In this document: positions 1-9,065 of the stretch, piece after piece
Numbering within the stretch: position 1 is the first letter of the stretch
How the letters are laid out: each line of letters begins with the position of its first letter
Source: Acidobacteriota bacterium
Lineage (GTDB): Bacteria; Acidobacteriota; Terriglobia; Terriglobales; Acidobacteriaceae
NCBI GenBank assembly: GCA_013289875.1
Contig: JABCZC010000030.1
Coordinates: 1 to 59,311 of the forward strand
Reading direction: 5' to 3'
Length of the DNA stretch: 59,311 bases
Made by a program: the position numbers and the translations under genes
Notes under the pieces: model-generated
Databases searched by the model: none
What the model saw: the letters and a program-made list of their open reading frames with translations, nothing else
What the model was told of the DNA's origin: nothing

Positions 1-1445
1 ATGTAGTAAGTGCGTGCGCTGCCTGCCCTGACGCGCAGTCCTGTACCGTGCCGTACGCCTCCGTAGTAAACTGCACCCCGGGCAACCGCGCTATCTACGG
101 CCTCGTTGTTGAGGATCCTGGGCCGCCAGCCGCTGTCGGCTCCTGCGAACCAGTTGGAAATTGCCTCGACAATCCTCTCGCGAGTGACGGCCGGCGCACA
201 GAAGCCGCCATTGAAGAGCACGGCATCGGGTCGAGCCATTCTGCGGCCGGCGGACGAAGCATTCATGGCAATGGCCGCTTGCGTCAGAAATGCGGCGAGG
301 TGCCTGGTAATGGCGGGATCGCTGGCGTAGGGCAGGCCGAGTTCGCGCAATCCTGTTGGCCGGCCACTCGCCGGTAGCTCATCAGGCGAAGTGATTGGCA
401 GGAAACCGCTCGTCAGAATCTGCAAGACTTCCGCGCGACTCAAGTCAACGCTGAGCGTCTGCCCGACCACCGCGCGGCCGCTGCCCAGGACCGTGACCGG
501 AACGCGCTCCAGGGATGGATCACTCAGCAACCGCTCTTTGGACGCACAACAGGTCCGGCGTAACGCATAACGTTGTCGCAGAGTGAGCTTGACGTCCCTG
601 CCCCCCTCTTCCACGAGCTTCTCTTCCACACGGCGGGCGAGGGCGAAATCGAGATTGTCGCCGCCGAGCAAAAGGTGCTCGCCTATGGCAGTGCGCTCAA
701 ACTGATGCTCGCCATCAACCAGACGGACACTGACCAGGCTGAAGTCGGTTGTGCCGCCGCCGATGTCGGAGATCAGAATCAGATCGCCATCGCTGAGGTC
801 CTCACGACTTTCCGGCGCGTGTCGATTCCCAGCGATCCAGGCATAAAATGCCGCCAGCGGTTCTTCGAGTAGGGTGAGTTTGTCGAGCCCGGCGCGGCGG
901 GCAGCTTCGACTGTCAGTTCGCGCGCATCCTCATCGAACGAAGCGGGCACGGTAAGGACAATTTCCTGATGCTCGAAACGCGTCTCAGCATTCGTTCCCA
1001 TGGCGCCATTCCAGGCGTCGCGCAGATGCATGAGGTAGCGTGCGGAGGCTTCGACAGGGGAGATCATCGGCTGCGGCGGTTCAGCCTGCGCCGGAAGGAT
1101 GCTGGCGCGGCGATTCACCCCCGAATAGGAAAGCCATGACTTGGCCGAGGACACCTGGCGTGTGGGGACGAGCGATCCCATTTCACGCGCGAGCAGACCG
1201 GTGACCATGGGCGGATCCTCATCCCACGTGGCGCTGACGGCTCCGGCAGACAGCTCATCTTCGGTTGGGAAGTAAAGAAAAGAAGGAAGCGAGGGCAATG
1301 TGCGGACTTCACCCCGTGCTACCAGCTGCGGTACGGGGAACACATGAATCGGGGAGTCCGCATCGGGTGCTTTCTCAGCGTCGACGTACGCCACGACAGA
1401 GTTTGTTGTGCCTAGATCGACGCCGATCAGATAACGGGAGGGCAC
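1..1445 (-). CDS. Hsp70 family protein, C-terminus cut by window edge
   Basis: Second of two tandem Hsp70-like genes on the minus strand; about 481 residues are visible and the rest lies beyond position 1. The reading frame is open throughout and starts with GTG at 1445, eight bases after the stop of the upstream paralogue. Visible actin/Hsp70 ATPase motifs: phosphate-1 loop GVDLGTTNS near the N-terminus, phosphate-2 IGGGTTDFSL, and LFNGG further on. The last visible residues RVRAGSARTYY align with RIRSGASRTYY of the neighbour, so the two are paralogues. Such non-DnaK Hsp70s usually have a short, divergent substrate domain; clients are unknown. No frameshift was found when the frame was checked at the start, at position 237 and at the edge. 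Confidence 0.9.
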   Translation of the reverse strand, partial: MPSRYLIGVDLGTTNSVVAYVDAEKAPDADSPIHVFPVPQLVARGEVRTLPSLPSFLYFPTEDELSAGAVSATWDEDPPMVTGLLAREMGSLVPTRQVSSAKSWLSYSGVNRRASILPAQAEPPQPMISPVEASARYLMHLRDAWNGAMGTNAETRFEHQEIVLTVPASFDEDARELTVEAARRAGLDKLTLLEEPLAAFYAWIAGNRHAPESREDLSDGDLILISDIGGGTTDFSLVSVRLVDGEHQFERTAIGEHLLLGGDNLDFALARRVEEKLVEEGGRDVKLTLRQRYALRRTCCASKERLLSDPSLERVPVTVLGSGRAVVGQTLSVDLSRAEVLQILTSGFLPITSPDELPASGRPTGLRELGLPYASDPAITRHLAAFLTQAAIAMNASSAGRRMARPDAVLFNGGFCAPAVTRERIVEAISNWFAGADSGWRPRILNNEAVDSAVARGAVYYGGVRHGTGLRVRAGSARTYY

Positions 1446-1453
1446 CGATGATC

Positions 1454-3298
1454 TCAGCGCCCCGTCTTTTCGCGAATGTTCAGCTCAAGCTTCCAGCGTT
1501 GCGTGCCATCACGGGACACGCACCACACTTCGAGCGTGCCGATTTCAGTGACTCGCGTCTCGAGCCGCACGGGTACGACCGTTCCCTGTTGGCCATCCAA
1601 TTCGAGCGTGACCTCCAGCGGGCTGAGTTCCTCGATATCGTCGCCCCAATCTTCGAGCAGACTGCCGACCTGGTCCTGCTTACGAACGCTGGAGTTCAGG
1701 AAGCGAAACTCGGCTGGCTCCCCGACGACGAGGCCAAACTCTCTGTTGGGAATCGTGGCCTCCGTGCCTTCCTCCATGCCGAAGGGAACGACGCAGAGCG
1801 CCTTGAGCGGAGCTTCCATGCCGGGCACCGCAGGCATGGCGCTTTCAATTCCGATGTAATACGTGCGCGAGGCGCCACTGCGGATACGCACGCCGCGCCC
1901 GCGCCGTGCCTTTCCGTAATAGGCAGCACCGCGCGCAACTGCGTGTTCCAGATCGGGCGCTTCGAGGATTTGCTGTGCCCCGAGCCCGTCGAAACCCTCT
2001 TGTGTTACCCAGCTGTTCAGCACTTCAACCAGCCGATCGCGGAGCACTGCCGCTTTCATCACGCCGCCATTGAACAGGATGTGCGTCGGACAAGCCAGCC
2101 CGCTGCGTCCGCGCCGAATGCCCGCTGCTTCGGGACTGTTACGAGCTTGCTCCGACAGAAAACGCGCGAGGTGTTTCGTGACCGCTGGATCAGCCGCGTA
2201 CGGGAGGCCCAGTTCCTGAAAGCCAACACGGCGCTGTCGCGCAGGTAACTCGCTGCTCGCGACTTCGGGGAAGAATCCCTTGACCAGCACCTGGTCGAGG
2301 TCTTCGCGTGTCAGCTCCGTTTTGATGGTGCCGCCGATGAGCTTCGTCCCCTTGCCCAGCAACGTGATTGGGCAACTCTGCGTTCTGGGCGATGCGAACA
2401 GCTTCTCCTTCGCCATGCGGGACTGGTGCCACAGTCCGTGCAACTGCCAAGTATCGACGCGGTGGCCCGAGGCTTCAAGGCGCTGCTGCAGGACACGCGC
2501 CAGGGCCAGGTCCATGTTGTCGCCGCCCAGCAGGATGTGGTCGCCAACGGCGACGCGTTTCAGCGTCAGTTCGCCATTCTCTTCGGAAACCGAGATGAGG
2601 CTAAAATCGGTGGTGCCCCCACCGACATCGCAGACGAGAACGAGATCGCCGACTTTGATTCGGCTGCGCCAGGCATCGGCGTGGCTCTCAAGCCATGCGT
2701 AAAACGCTGCCTGGGGTTCTTCGAGCAACGTGACATGTTGAAAACCGGCCTTTTCGGCGGCGCGCCTGGTCAACTCGCGTGCCTCTTCGTCGAACGAAGC
2801 CGGCACGGTGAGCAGAACTTCCTGTTCCGCAAGAGGGGGTTCGCGTTGCCCATCTGCCTCGCCGCTCTCCCAGACGCTGCGCAGGTGCTCAAGGAACTGC
2901 GATGACGCTTCGACCGGCGATAGCTTGCGAACCTCTTCGGGCGCCTGCCAAGGCAGGATCGGCGATGTGCGGTTCACCCCGGCATATGAAAGCCAGGATT
3001 TGGCGGACGCGACCAGGCGGTTGGGGCTTTCCGCGCCGCGTTTGCGTGCCAGTTCGCCGACCACGAACTTCGGCTCGGGGTCCCATGGCAAGGCGATGCT
3101 GCCCTTGGGAAAATCAAACTCTCCGGGGATATATAGAAACGACGGCAGCAGCGTGCGTTCCGCCACTTCGTTCGTATTCACCGACTGCAGGATACCCAGG
3201 ACCTCGATGCGGCTGTCCTCTTCGGTATTGGCGTCGCAGCGCGCCAGCGCCGAATTTGTCGTTCCCAGGTCGATGCCAACGATGTATTTGGCCGCCAA
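1454..3298 (-). CDS. Hsp70 family protein (DnaK-like ATPase)
   Basis: ATP-dependent chaperone-type protein of about 614 residues. It has GIDLGTTNS at the N-terminus, the phosphate-2 motif VGGGTTDFSL, EEPQAAFYAW between them, and LFNGGV in the adenosine region. The C-terminal ~150 residues after SRTYYIGIES are shorter than the DnaK substrate domain, so this is not housekeeping dnaK. The start is TTG at 3298, because AGGAG lies at 3306-3310, seven bases upstream. A TTG at 3322 would give eight extra residues but has no ribosome-binding site. It sits between a DUF2760 gene and a second Hsp70 gene with short gaps, which suggests one transcript. The substrate is not visible from sequence. Confidence 0.92.
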   Translation of the reverse strand: MAAKYIVGIDLGTTNSALARCDANTEEDSRIEVLGILQSVNTNEVAERTLLPSFLYIPGEFDFPKGSIALPWDPEPKFVVGELARKRGAESPNRLVASAKSWLSYAGVNRTSPILPWQAPEEVRKLSPVEASSQFLEHLRSVWESGEADGQREPPLAEQEVLLTVPASFDEEARELTRRAAEKAGFQHVTLLEEPQAAFYAWLESHADAWRSRIKVGDLVLVCDVGGGTTDFSLISVSEENGELTLKRVAVGDHILLGGDNMDLALARVLQQRLEASGHRVDTWQLHGLWHQSRMAKEKLFASPRTQSCPITLLGKGTKLIGGTIKTELTREDLDQVLVKGFFPEVASSELPARQRRVGFQELGLPYAADPAVTKHLARFLSEQARNSPEAAGIRRGRSGLACPTHILFNGGVMKAAVLRDRLVEVLNSWVTQEGFDGLGAQQILEAPDLEHAVARGAAYYGKARRGRGVRIRSGASRTYYIGIESAMPAVPGMEAPLKALCVVPFGMEEGTEATIPNREFGLVVGEPAEFRFLNSSVRKQDQVGSLLEDWGDDIEELSPLEVTLELDGQQGTVVPVRLETRVTEIGTLEVWCVSRDGTQRWKLELNIREKTGR

Positions 3299-3350
3299 CG
3301 AACATCTCCTATTGAAATCCAATTTTTATTGAGCAGATGTGGATCAACCG

Positions 3351-3917
3351 TTACGAGAGTTCGACCTCGGCCGGCGCAACCACCATTCGGCCGGCGGCTT
3401 GCGGCAACGGGGGCAGAATTAGTTCCTTCACGCGCCAGCCTTTGTGTCGCAACACCCCGCGAACCGGCGGCTGACCCGCCACGTTGCCGATCAATTTGAT
3501 GGCTGCGGGATCAAAACCCGCTTGTACCGTTACGGGCTGATCCTCCTCCGAGTCCACAATCGGCTCCAGCTTCACGTAATTGTCGAGTGCCTGCCGGCAA
3601 GTCTCGTGGATGGTGCGAACAGCGGCTCCAAGCTGAGTATCGGGATAGGCGGAGATGTTCTCCGCCAGGAAATCGATAAGCCGCCCATCGCGTTGCAGCA
3701 GCGCAAGCATCTGAACCGCGCGATCGAATGATTCCGGGGCTGGTCGCTCCACTTCCTTCAGGCGAGAGACGGAAGGCGCGGCAACCGTAGGCGCCTGCGC
3801 AACCGGACCGGGAGGCTTGACCAGCTTCTGCGCGATGTCGTTGGGAATTTCAGCGTGGAACAGGATCGAAAGGAAACACCGAAACGCAAGAATCACACGT
3901 TCCCAGAATCCGCTCAT
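3351..3917 (-). CDS. DUF2760 domain-containing protein
   Basis: A 188-residue protein, first gene of a leftward operon with two Hsp70-family genes. The N-terminus (FWERVILAFRCFLSILF) is hydrophobic and may be a membrane-associated helix. A Pro/Ala-rich linker follows at about residues 30-50, then a conserved-looking block containing AVQMLALLQRDGRLIDFL and a C-terminus with RGVLRHKGWRVKELILP. These are the features I recognise as DUF2760, a family often found next to Hsp70-like genes. Its role is unknown; the linkage suggests a co-factor or client of the Hsp70s, which is inference. Confidence 0.85.
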   Translation of the reverse strand: MSGFWERVILAFRCFLSILFHAEIPNDIAQKLVKPPGPVAQAPTVAAPSVSRLKEVERPAPESFDRAVQMLALLQRDGRLIDFLAENISAYPDTQLGAAVRTIHETCRQALDNYVKLEPIVDSEEDQPVTVQAGFDPAAIKLIGNVAGQPPVRGVLRHKGWRVKELILPPLPQAAGRMVVAPAEVELS

Positions 3918-4337
3918 AGCTACTCCGGACGATCGTAAAATCCAACAGATTGGAACCGACTACGCGCCAAGTTCAGAAATGAATCCGACCGGTTCGCATG
4001 CACCATGATACCAATTGCATCCAGATGGTCGGAATTGCGGACAGCAGGCTAGCGTCATGTGAGGGAGACTTGAAAAGCCATAAATGACAACTCAGACAAC
4101 CGTCGACTGCGATCGACGGCCACAGCGACTGCTTGACGGTGACCGGAGCCGGCACCGTGAACGGGGAACGCCAACCGCTCGCCGCCAACGTACAGATTAG
4201 GAGTTTTCACTGAGCGGCTTCTCGCGGGGGCCCTGGCCAGCCACCACGTGCGCCACGCCGGCAATCGCAAAGCACTCATTCCATCTATCAATTGCTGCGG
4301 CCTGCACGAGACGCGATCTCCCCAATGCTGCGTCTCC
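3918..4337. other. Intergenic region, 420 bp, no supported gene
   Basis: Two overlapping minus-strand ORFs of 71 and 78 codons exist here, but neither resembles a protein I recognise, neither has a good ribosome-binding site, and their composition looks like read-through of GC-rich DNA. The left part must hold the promoter of the DUF2760-Hsp70 operon; I see no confident -35/-10 pair. Confidence 0.5.
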
Positions 4338-5237
4338 CTACATCAGTTCGGCGATGAAGGACTTGGCGATATCGGGGGGGATGCGGTTGTCCTGCTTGAC
4401 GAGCGGACCAGCATTCAAGACGGGCTCAGCGCCGTGGAGCGTGGGCACGTCGGTTCGCTCGAAAAATCTTCCGATCGGGATCTCATCGCCCCATAGCAGA
4501 GATTTCTCCATCGCCGCGCCCCAATCGGTGGGATCGTACTCAGGATTGTCTTCGAGCTTCTTCACCCGTGGACGGAACCATTGGAAGGTGTTGTCGTGGT
4601 TGTACGTGACGCATGGGCTGAAAACGTCGATAAACGAAAAGCCCTTGTGCTCGATGCCGCGCTTGATCAGCTCGACGAGGTGCTTTTGATCGGCGCTGAA
4701 ACCGCGCGCGACGAAGGTTGCCCCCGCGGCCAGAGCCAGCGAAATAGGATTTACCGGCGCCTCAATGTTCCCATAGGGCATGCTCTTGGTCTTCATGCCA
4801 ACGCGGCTGGTGGGAGAGGTCTGGCCGGTAGTGAGGCCATAAATCTGGTTGTCCATCACGAGATAGAGCAGGTCGACGTTGCGGCGCATCGTGTGCATGA
4901 AGTGGTTGCCGCCAATGCCGAATCCGTCGCCATCGCCGCCCGTGACCAGTACGGTCATCGCATGATTGGCCAGCTTCATTCCCGTGGCCACGGCCAGAGA
5001 CCGGCCGTGCAGTGTGTGCATGCCATACGTGTCGATGAAGCCGGGAAAGTTTGACGAGCATCCGATGCCGCTGATGGTGGCCACCTCGTGCTTCGGAATC
5101 TGCAACTCGACGAGCGCCTTCTGAACGGCGGCGAGCACGCCAAAATCGCCGCATCCGGGACACCAGTCGGGATCGACCTTGCCCTTGAAGTCAGCCATCA
5201 CCATCGCTTTGGGAGCCACTACATCGGTCGTCGCCAT
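4338..5237 (-). CDS. korB: 2-oxoacid:ferredoxin oxidoreductase, beta subunit
   Basis: Thiamine-diphosphate subunit of a 2-oxoglutarate (or other 2-oxoacid) ferredoxin oxidoreductase, which converts the 2-oxoacid plus CoA to acyl-CoA, CO2 and reduced ferredoxin in the cytoplasm. The 299 residues are the usual beta-subunit length. Visible: WCPGCGDFG with Cys26 and Cys29, the ThDP/Mg site GDGDGFGIGGNH followed by NQIYGLTTGQTSPTS. AAGGAG precedes the ATG by about eight bases. It follows korA by 24 bp in the same orientation. No separate 4Fe-4S ferredoxin-like subunit is present, as in two-subunit enzymes. The substrate is inferred from family resemblance to KorAB, not proven. Confidence 0.93.
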   Translation of the reverse strand: MATTDVVAPKAMVMADFKGKVDPDWCPGCGDFGVLAAVQKALVELQIPKHEVATISGIGCSSNFPGFIDTYGMHTLHGRSLAVATGMKLANHAMTVLVTGGDGDGFGIGGNHFMHTMRRNVDLLYLVMDNQIYGLTTGQTSPTSRVGMKTKSMPYGNIEAPVNPISLALAAGATFVARGFSADQKHLVELIKRGIEHKGFSFIDVFSPCVTYNHDNTFQWFRPRVKKLEDNPEYDPTDWGAAMEKSLLWGDEIPIGRFFERTDVPTLHGAEPVLNAGPLVKQDNRIPPDIAKSFIAELM

Positions 5238-5261
5238 CTTTGGTTCTCCTTCACGTCTTGT

Positions 5262-7040
5262 CTAAACCATCACTTCGTGTGCCGGCACGGAGAGCTTGGT
5301 CTTGCCCGCAAGCTGGTCCCGCACCGCTTCGACGATGTGGTGCGGCATGAACGGCTCGCCGTCATACTTGCGAATGTGCCCCTTAGGAACAAAGCTGGTT
5401 TCGCTGCGCAGGTAGCGGGCGAACTGGCCACTGTAATTGTTCTCGACGATGATGGTGTGCCGTGCGCCTTTTAGCAGGTCGAGGATCGCGTCTCCATGTA
5501 GAGGCACAAGCCAGCGTATGGGGAGATGATTGGCGGAAACGCCCTCCTCCCGTAAAAGCTCGCAGGCCTCGTCAATCACCCCGTAGGTCGAGCCCCAGCC
5601 GATCAGCGTGACGTCGGCGTTAGCCGGACCCTGGAGCTGCGGCAGCGGAACCATGGCCGCGATGCCATCCATCTTGCGCATGCGCTTTTCCATCATGGCG
5701 CGGCGCTTCACCGTGTTGGTGTACTCGTCGCTGATCAACACGCCGTCTTCGTCGTGCTCGTCGCTCGACACCGTGTGCGTGTGGCCGGGCACGCCGGGAA
5801 TGGCGCGCGGAGACACGCCACTCTCCGTGATCTTGTATCGCTTGTAGGTTTCGTGATCACCAGACCCGTTCGACGTAATCAGTTCGCCGCGATCGATCAC
5901 AGGATGGAAGTCGAGTTCCTTCGGATCGACGCTGAGCCGCCCCTCGGAAAGCAGCAGATCGCAGAGCACGATTCCCGGACACTGGAAGCGATCGGCAATA
6001 TTGAATATCTCCGGGATCAGTTTGAAACAGTCGCCTATGTCGAGGGGAGCGGCAATGACCCTCGGATAGTCGCCAAAGGCCGCGCCCAGCATCTGCCACA
6101 GATCGCCCTGCTCGGTCTTGGTGGGAACGCCGGTGGACGGGCCGGCGCGCTGGCAATCGATGACCACGATCGGAATCTCTGCCTGCGCCGCCAGGCCAAG
6201 GCCCTCGCTCATGAGCGCAAAACCGCCGCCTGAAGTGGCGCACATGGCACGAACCCCGGCGTGCGCGGCTCCAATCGCCATGTTGATCACGCCAATCTCG
6301 TCCTCCACCTGGCGAACCATGATCTCCGCTTTCCGCGCGTGCTCCGCCATCCAGTGCAGAACGCCCGTGGAGGGGCTCATCGGATATGCGGAGTAGAATT
6401 TTACGCCCGCCGCCGCGCCACCCATCGCCAATGCGGCATTGCCGCTAAGCACGGCATAACGGGTCTCGGTCATGGGGAGCGGCCACTCGAAAGGTTTGAA
6501 ATTTTGCGTCGCATAATCGTAACCGGCGCGCGCCAAGCCGACGTTTTCGTCGATGACCTTCTGCTCTTTCTTGCGGAACTGTTCCGCAAGTACGCTTTCC
6601 AGAGCAGGGAATCCGACGCCCATCATGCTAAGGGCTGCACCAATAGCGAGCGTGTTCTGCGCAACTTTGTTCTTGCTGATATCGGCGAGTTTCGAAACCG
6701 GGATGGGACACATCTGCACTCCGGCTGCGGGAGTACCCGGCTGAATCAGGTCCGCATTGTAGAGGCAGGCCCCGCCGGCCGAAAGCAGACCCAGGTGCCG
6801 GTCCATCGTGTCCTGATTGAGCGGAATCAGCAGGTCGATCCGGTCGCCCATATTGGAGATTTTGTCAGGGCCGGTGCGAATTGTCAGGAAGGTATGACCG
6901 CCGCGAATGATGGACTGATAGGCGTTGTAGGCATTCAGATGCAATCCGCGGCGGCTGAAAATCTTCGCGAAAATATCGCCGGGCGTGGCGACACCCTGAC
7001 CGGCGGCGCCTCCCACACCTACAGCGAACGACTGTCTCAT
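5262..7040 (-). CDS. korA: 2-oxoacid:ferredoxin oxidoreductase, gamma-alpha fused subunit
   Basis: Partner of the beta subunit downstream. Residues 1 to about 190 form the gamma domain (VGGAAGQGV near the N-terminus, SIIRGGHTFLTIR); the rest is the alpha pyrimidine-binding domain (SAYPMSPSTGVLHWM, EDEIGVINMAIGAAHAG, ATSGGG), the domain order of fused KorA. Start: ATG at 7040 has GGGGAG at 7047-7052, six bases upstream, and gives 592 residues. A GTG at 7064 and an ATG at 7046 are in frame but overlap the ribosome-binding site. It lies just beyond the glycine cleavage genes, read in the same direction, so the two pathways may be co-regulated. The enzyme offers a ferredoxin-linked alternative to 2-oxoglutarate dehydrogenase. 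Confidence 0.93.
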   Translation of the reverse strand: MRQSFAVGVGGAAGQGVATPGDIFAKIFSRRGLHLNAYNAYQSIIRGGHTFLTIRTGPDKISNMGDRIDLLIPLNQDTMDRHLGLLSAGGACLYNADLIQPGTPAAGVQMCPIPVSKLADISKNKVAQNTLAIGAALSMMGVGFPALESVLAEQFRKKEQKVIDENVGLARAGYDYATQNFKPFEWPLPMTETRYAVLSGNAALAMGGAAAGVKFYSAYPMSPSTGVLHWMAEHARKAEIMVRQVEDEIGVINMAIGAAHAGVRAMCATSGGGFALMSEGLGLAAQAEIPIVVIDCQRAGPSTGVPTKTEQGDLWQMLGAAFGDYPRVIAAPLDIGDCFKLIPEIFNIADRFQCPGIVLCDLLLSEGRLSVDPKELDFHPVIDRGELITSNGSGDHETYKRYKITESGVSPRAIPGVPGHTHTVSSDEHDEDGVLISDEYTNTVKRRAMMEKRMRKMDGIAAMVPLPQLQGPANADVTLIGWGSTYGVIDEACELLREEGVSANHLPIRWLVPLHGDAILDLLKGARHTIIVENNYSGQFARYLRSETSFVPKGHIRKYDGEPFMPHHIVEAVRDQLAGKTKLSVPAHEVMV

Positions 7041-7207
7041 AAACATCTCCCCAGGCTGGCCCACTGAGTTTCAGAGCCTGACGCCAGAGAACTATCGAGC
7101 ACAGGGATTCTACGGCCCGCTAGAAGTGTAGGCAAGTACCCGGTGGAATTGATTGCAGGTTCGTCACCTGTGCTGGCGGGAATAGCTGCGCGGCGATTCG
7201 GTGCAGT

Positions 7208-7495
7208 CTATTCTTTACGCGCGGCGACGACGCGGTCGTTCTCCAGCTCCAGCATGACGGACTGAATCAGTTCCTTCGCGCCGTTGATCTCACCCAGCAC
7301 GGTCTCCAGGTCGAGCGCAGGCTTCGATGGGTTGCGCTGCGACGCGCAGTAAACTCCGTGCTGCCCAACCAGGATCAGCGCATCGGTCAGCATATCCAGA
7401 GACACGGCCAGCCGCCCACGCGCCTTGCCCATCATGAATTCATACTTCTCCAACTCGTCTCGGCGATGAAGCAGTGAGGACATGCCGTCTACCAT
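7208..7495 (-). CDS. Small hypothetical protein coupled to gcvPB
   Basis: A 95-residue soluble protein that I do not recognise. The first ATG overlaps the last codons of gcvPB (ATGGTAG), which implies translational coupling; an in-frame ATG four codons later is an alternative. The predicted protein is largely helical, with heptad-like stretches such as RRDELEKYEFMMGKARGRL and a C-terminal acidic helix. It contains a single Cys in VYCASQRNPS. Its position at the 3' end of a gcvT-H-PA-PB run and before korAB suggests a role tied to these enzymes, but nothing in the sequence tells the function. Confidence 0.7.
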   Translation of the reverse strand: MVDGMSSLLHRRDELEKYEFMMGKARGRLAVSLDMLTDALILVGQHGVYCASQRNPSKPALDLETVLGEINGAKELIQSVMLELENDRVVAARKE

Positions 7496-9036
7496 TCCTT
7501 CGCAGGAGTGTCGACCTCGACAGCGTCTTCTGGCGGGCCTTTCCAGCGCAGGACTGGCTTGCGTGCCGCCCCCGTTTCATCGAGGCGCGAGATGCGCGTC
7601 GCATGCGGAGCCGTAATCACCACCTGCGGATTCTCCTCGACCTCTCGAGCAATCTGTCGCATGGCATCGACGAACAGATCCAGCTCTTCTCGCGATTCGC
7701 TCTCCGTCGGCTCGATCATCAGCGCGCCGGGCACGATCAGCGGAAATGACGTTGTGTAGGGATGAAAACCGTAGTCGATCAACCGCTTGGCGATATCGCC
7801 GGTCTTCACGCCGTTCTTCACCTGCCGTTTATCGCTGAAGACCACCTCGTGCATCGAAGGCGTGGTGTATGGCAGTTCGTACACGTCTTCCAGCTTTTTG
7901 CGGATGTAATTCGCGTTCAGCACCGCGTCTTCCGTCGTCTGCCGCAGGCCATCCGGTCCATTCGCCAGCGTGTAGGCCAGCGCGCGAACAAACATGCCAA
8001 AGTTGCCGTAGAGCATGCGTACCCGTCCCACCGACTTCGGACGGTCGTAGTTCCAGTGCAGCAATCCATCTTCACCTTGAGCCACGACAGGGCTGGGCAA
8101 AAACGGCTCCAGAATCTTCTTGCATGCCACGGGACCCGATCCCGGACCACCTCCGCCGTGCGGCGTCGAGAAGGTCTTATGCAGATTCAGGTGCATCACA
8201 TCCACGCCGAAGTCACCGGGCCGCGTCTTTCCGACCAGCGCGTTCATGTTCGCGCCGTCCATATAGAGCAGCGCGCCCTTATCGTGCAGCACATCGGCGA
8301 TCTTGTGAATCTCGTTTTCGAAGACGCCGATTGTCGAAGGATTCGTCAGCATCATCGCTGCCGTATCTTCGTTGACGATCTGCGCGAGTGCCGCCACGTC
8401 CACGCCGCCCTGCGCGTTCGATTTCAAATTGATGACCTGGTAGCCGCAACTCGCAGCGGTTGCGGGATTCGTCCCATGCGCCGAGTCGGGAATGATCACA
8501 GTCTTCCGCGCATTTCCCTTCGACTGGTGATAGGCGCGCGCCAACAGGATGCCGGTGAACTCACCATGCGCGCCCGCCGCCGGCTGCAGAGTGATCGCGT
8601 CCATGCCGGTGATCTCGATCAGGCAATCCTGCAAAAGCTTGACGATCTCGAGCGCTCCCTGCGACAGCGATTCCGGCTGATAGGGATGCGCCTCCGCAAT
8701 CCCCTCCAGCCGCGACACCAACTCGTTGACGCGCGGGTTGTACTTCATCGTGCAACTACCGAGCGGATACATCCCCAGATCGATCGCGTAATTCCAGGTT
8801 GAGAGCCGCGTGAAGTGGCGGATAATCTCGATCTCACTCAACTCCGGCAGCGCTCCCACATCGTCGCGTACTGCGCCGCCAAGGAGCGCAGCCGCGTCCA
8901 CTTCCGGAACGTCGAGCGGCGCGAGCCGATAGCCCTTCTTGCCCGGCGAGGATTTCTCGAAACTCAAGCCTTCATTCTGGGTGAGATGAGCTGTTACTTT
9001 GCGCATGGTGCCTACAAATCCATCCGTTGTTGCCAT
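7489..9036 (-). CDS. gcvPB: Glycine dehydrogenase (decarboxylating) subunit 2
   Basis: PLP-binding half of the P-protein of the glycine cleavage system, which decarboxylates glycine and passes the aminomethyl group to the lipoyl arm of GcvH. About 515 residues. The PLP lysine lies in HLNLHKTFSTPHGGGGPG; also visible are DSAHGTNPATA and MYPLGSCTMKYNP. The P-protein is split into PA and PB, as in many Firmicutes, Thermotogae and acidobacteria. GAGGAG lies close upstream of the ATG at 9036; an in-frame TTG is adjacent (9039) and an ATG 13 codons further in (MRKVTAHL) is possible. It is downstream of gcvPA by 29 bp. Confidence 0.95.
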   Translation of the reverse strand: MATTDGFVGTMRKVTAHLTQNEGLSFEKSSPGKKGYRLAPLDVPEVDAAALLGGAVRDDVGALPELSEIEIIRHFTRLSTWNYAIDLGMYPLGSCTMKYNPRVNELVSRLEGIAEAHPYQPESLSQGALEIVKLLQDCLIEITGMDAITLQPAAGAHGEFTGILLARAYHQSKGNARKTVIIPDSAHGTNPATAASCGYQVINLKSNAQGGVDVAALAQIVNEDTAAMMLTNPSTIGVFENEIHKIADVLHDKGALLYMDGANMNALVGKTRPGDFGVDVMHLNLHKTFSTPHGGGGPGSGPVACKKILEPFLPSPVVAQGEDGLLHWNYDRPKSVGRVRMLYGNFGMFVRALAYTLANGPDGLRQTTEDAVLNANYIRKKLEDVYELPYTTPSMHEVVFSDKRQVKNGVKTGDIAKRLIDYGFHPYTTSFPLIVPGALMIEPTESESREELDLFVDAMRQIAREVEENPQVVITAPHATRISRLDETGAARKPVLRWKGPPEDAVEVDTPAKEW

Positions 9037-9065
9037 CAACTCCTCAAATCCTGCAGCGAACCTGT

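Noticed and set aside
1..1445. Frameshifted or dead Hsp70 at the left edge
   Set aside because: No complete ORF is called there only because it starts with GTG and has its stop outside the window; the frame is open throughout.
1265..2248. 327-codon frame opposite the second Hsp70 gene
   Set aside because: Shadow; no protein-like features, and the Hsp70 frame is continuous.
3973..4291. Two overlapping minus-strand small ORFs
   Set aside because: No ribosome-binding site, no recognised family, low-complexity look.
7762..8802. 346-codon frame opposite gcvPB
   Set aside because: Shadow of gcvPB; Arg/His-rich.
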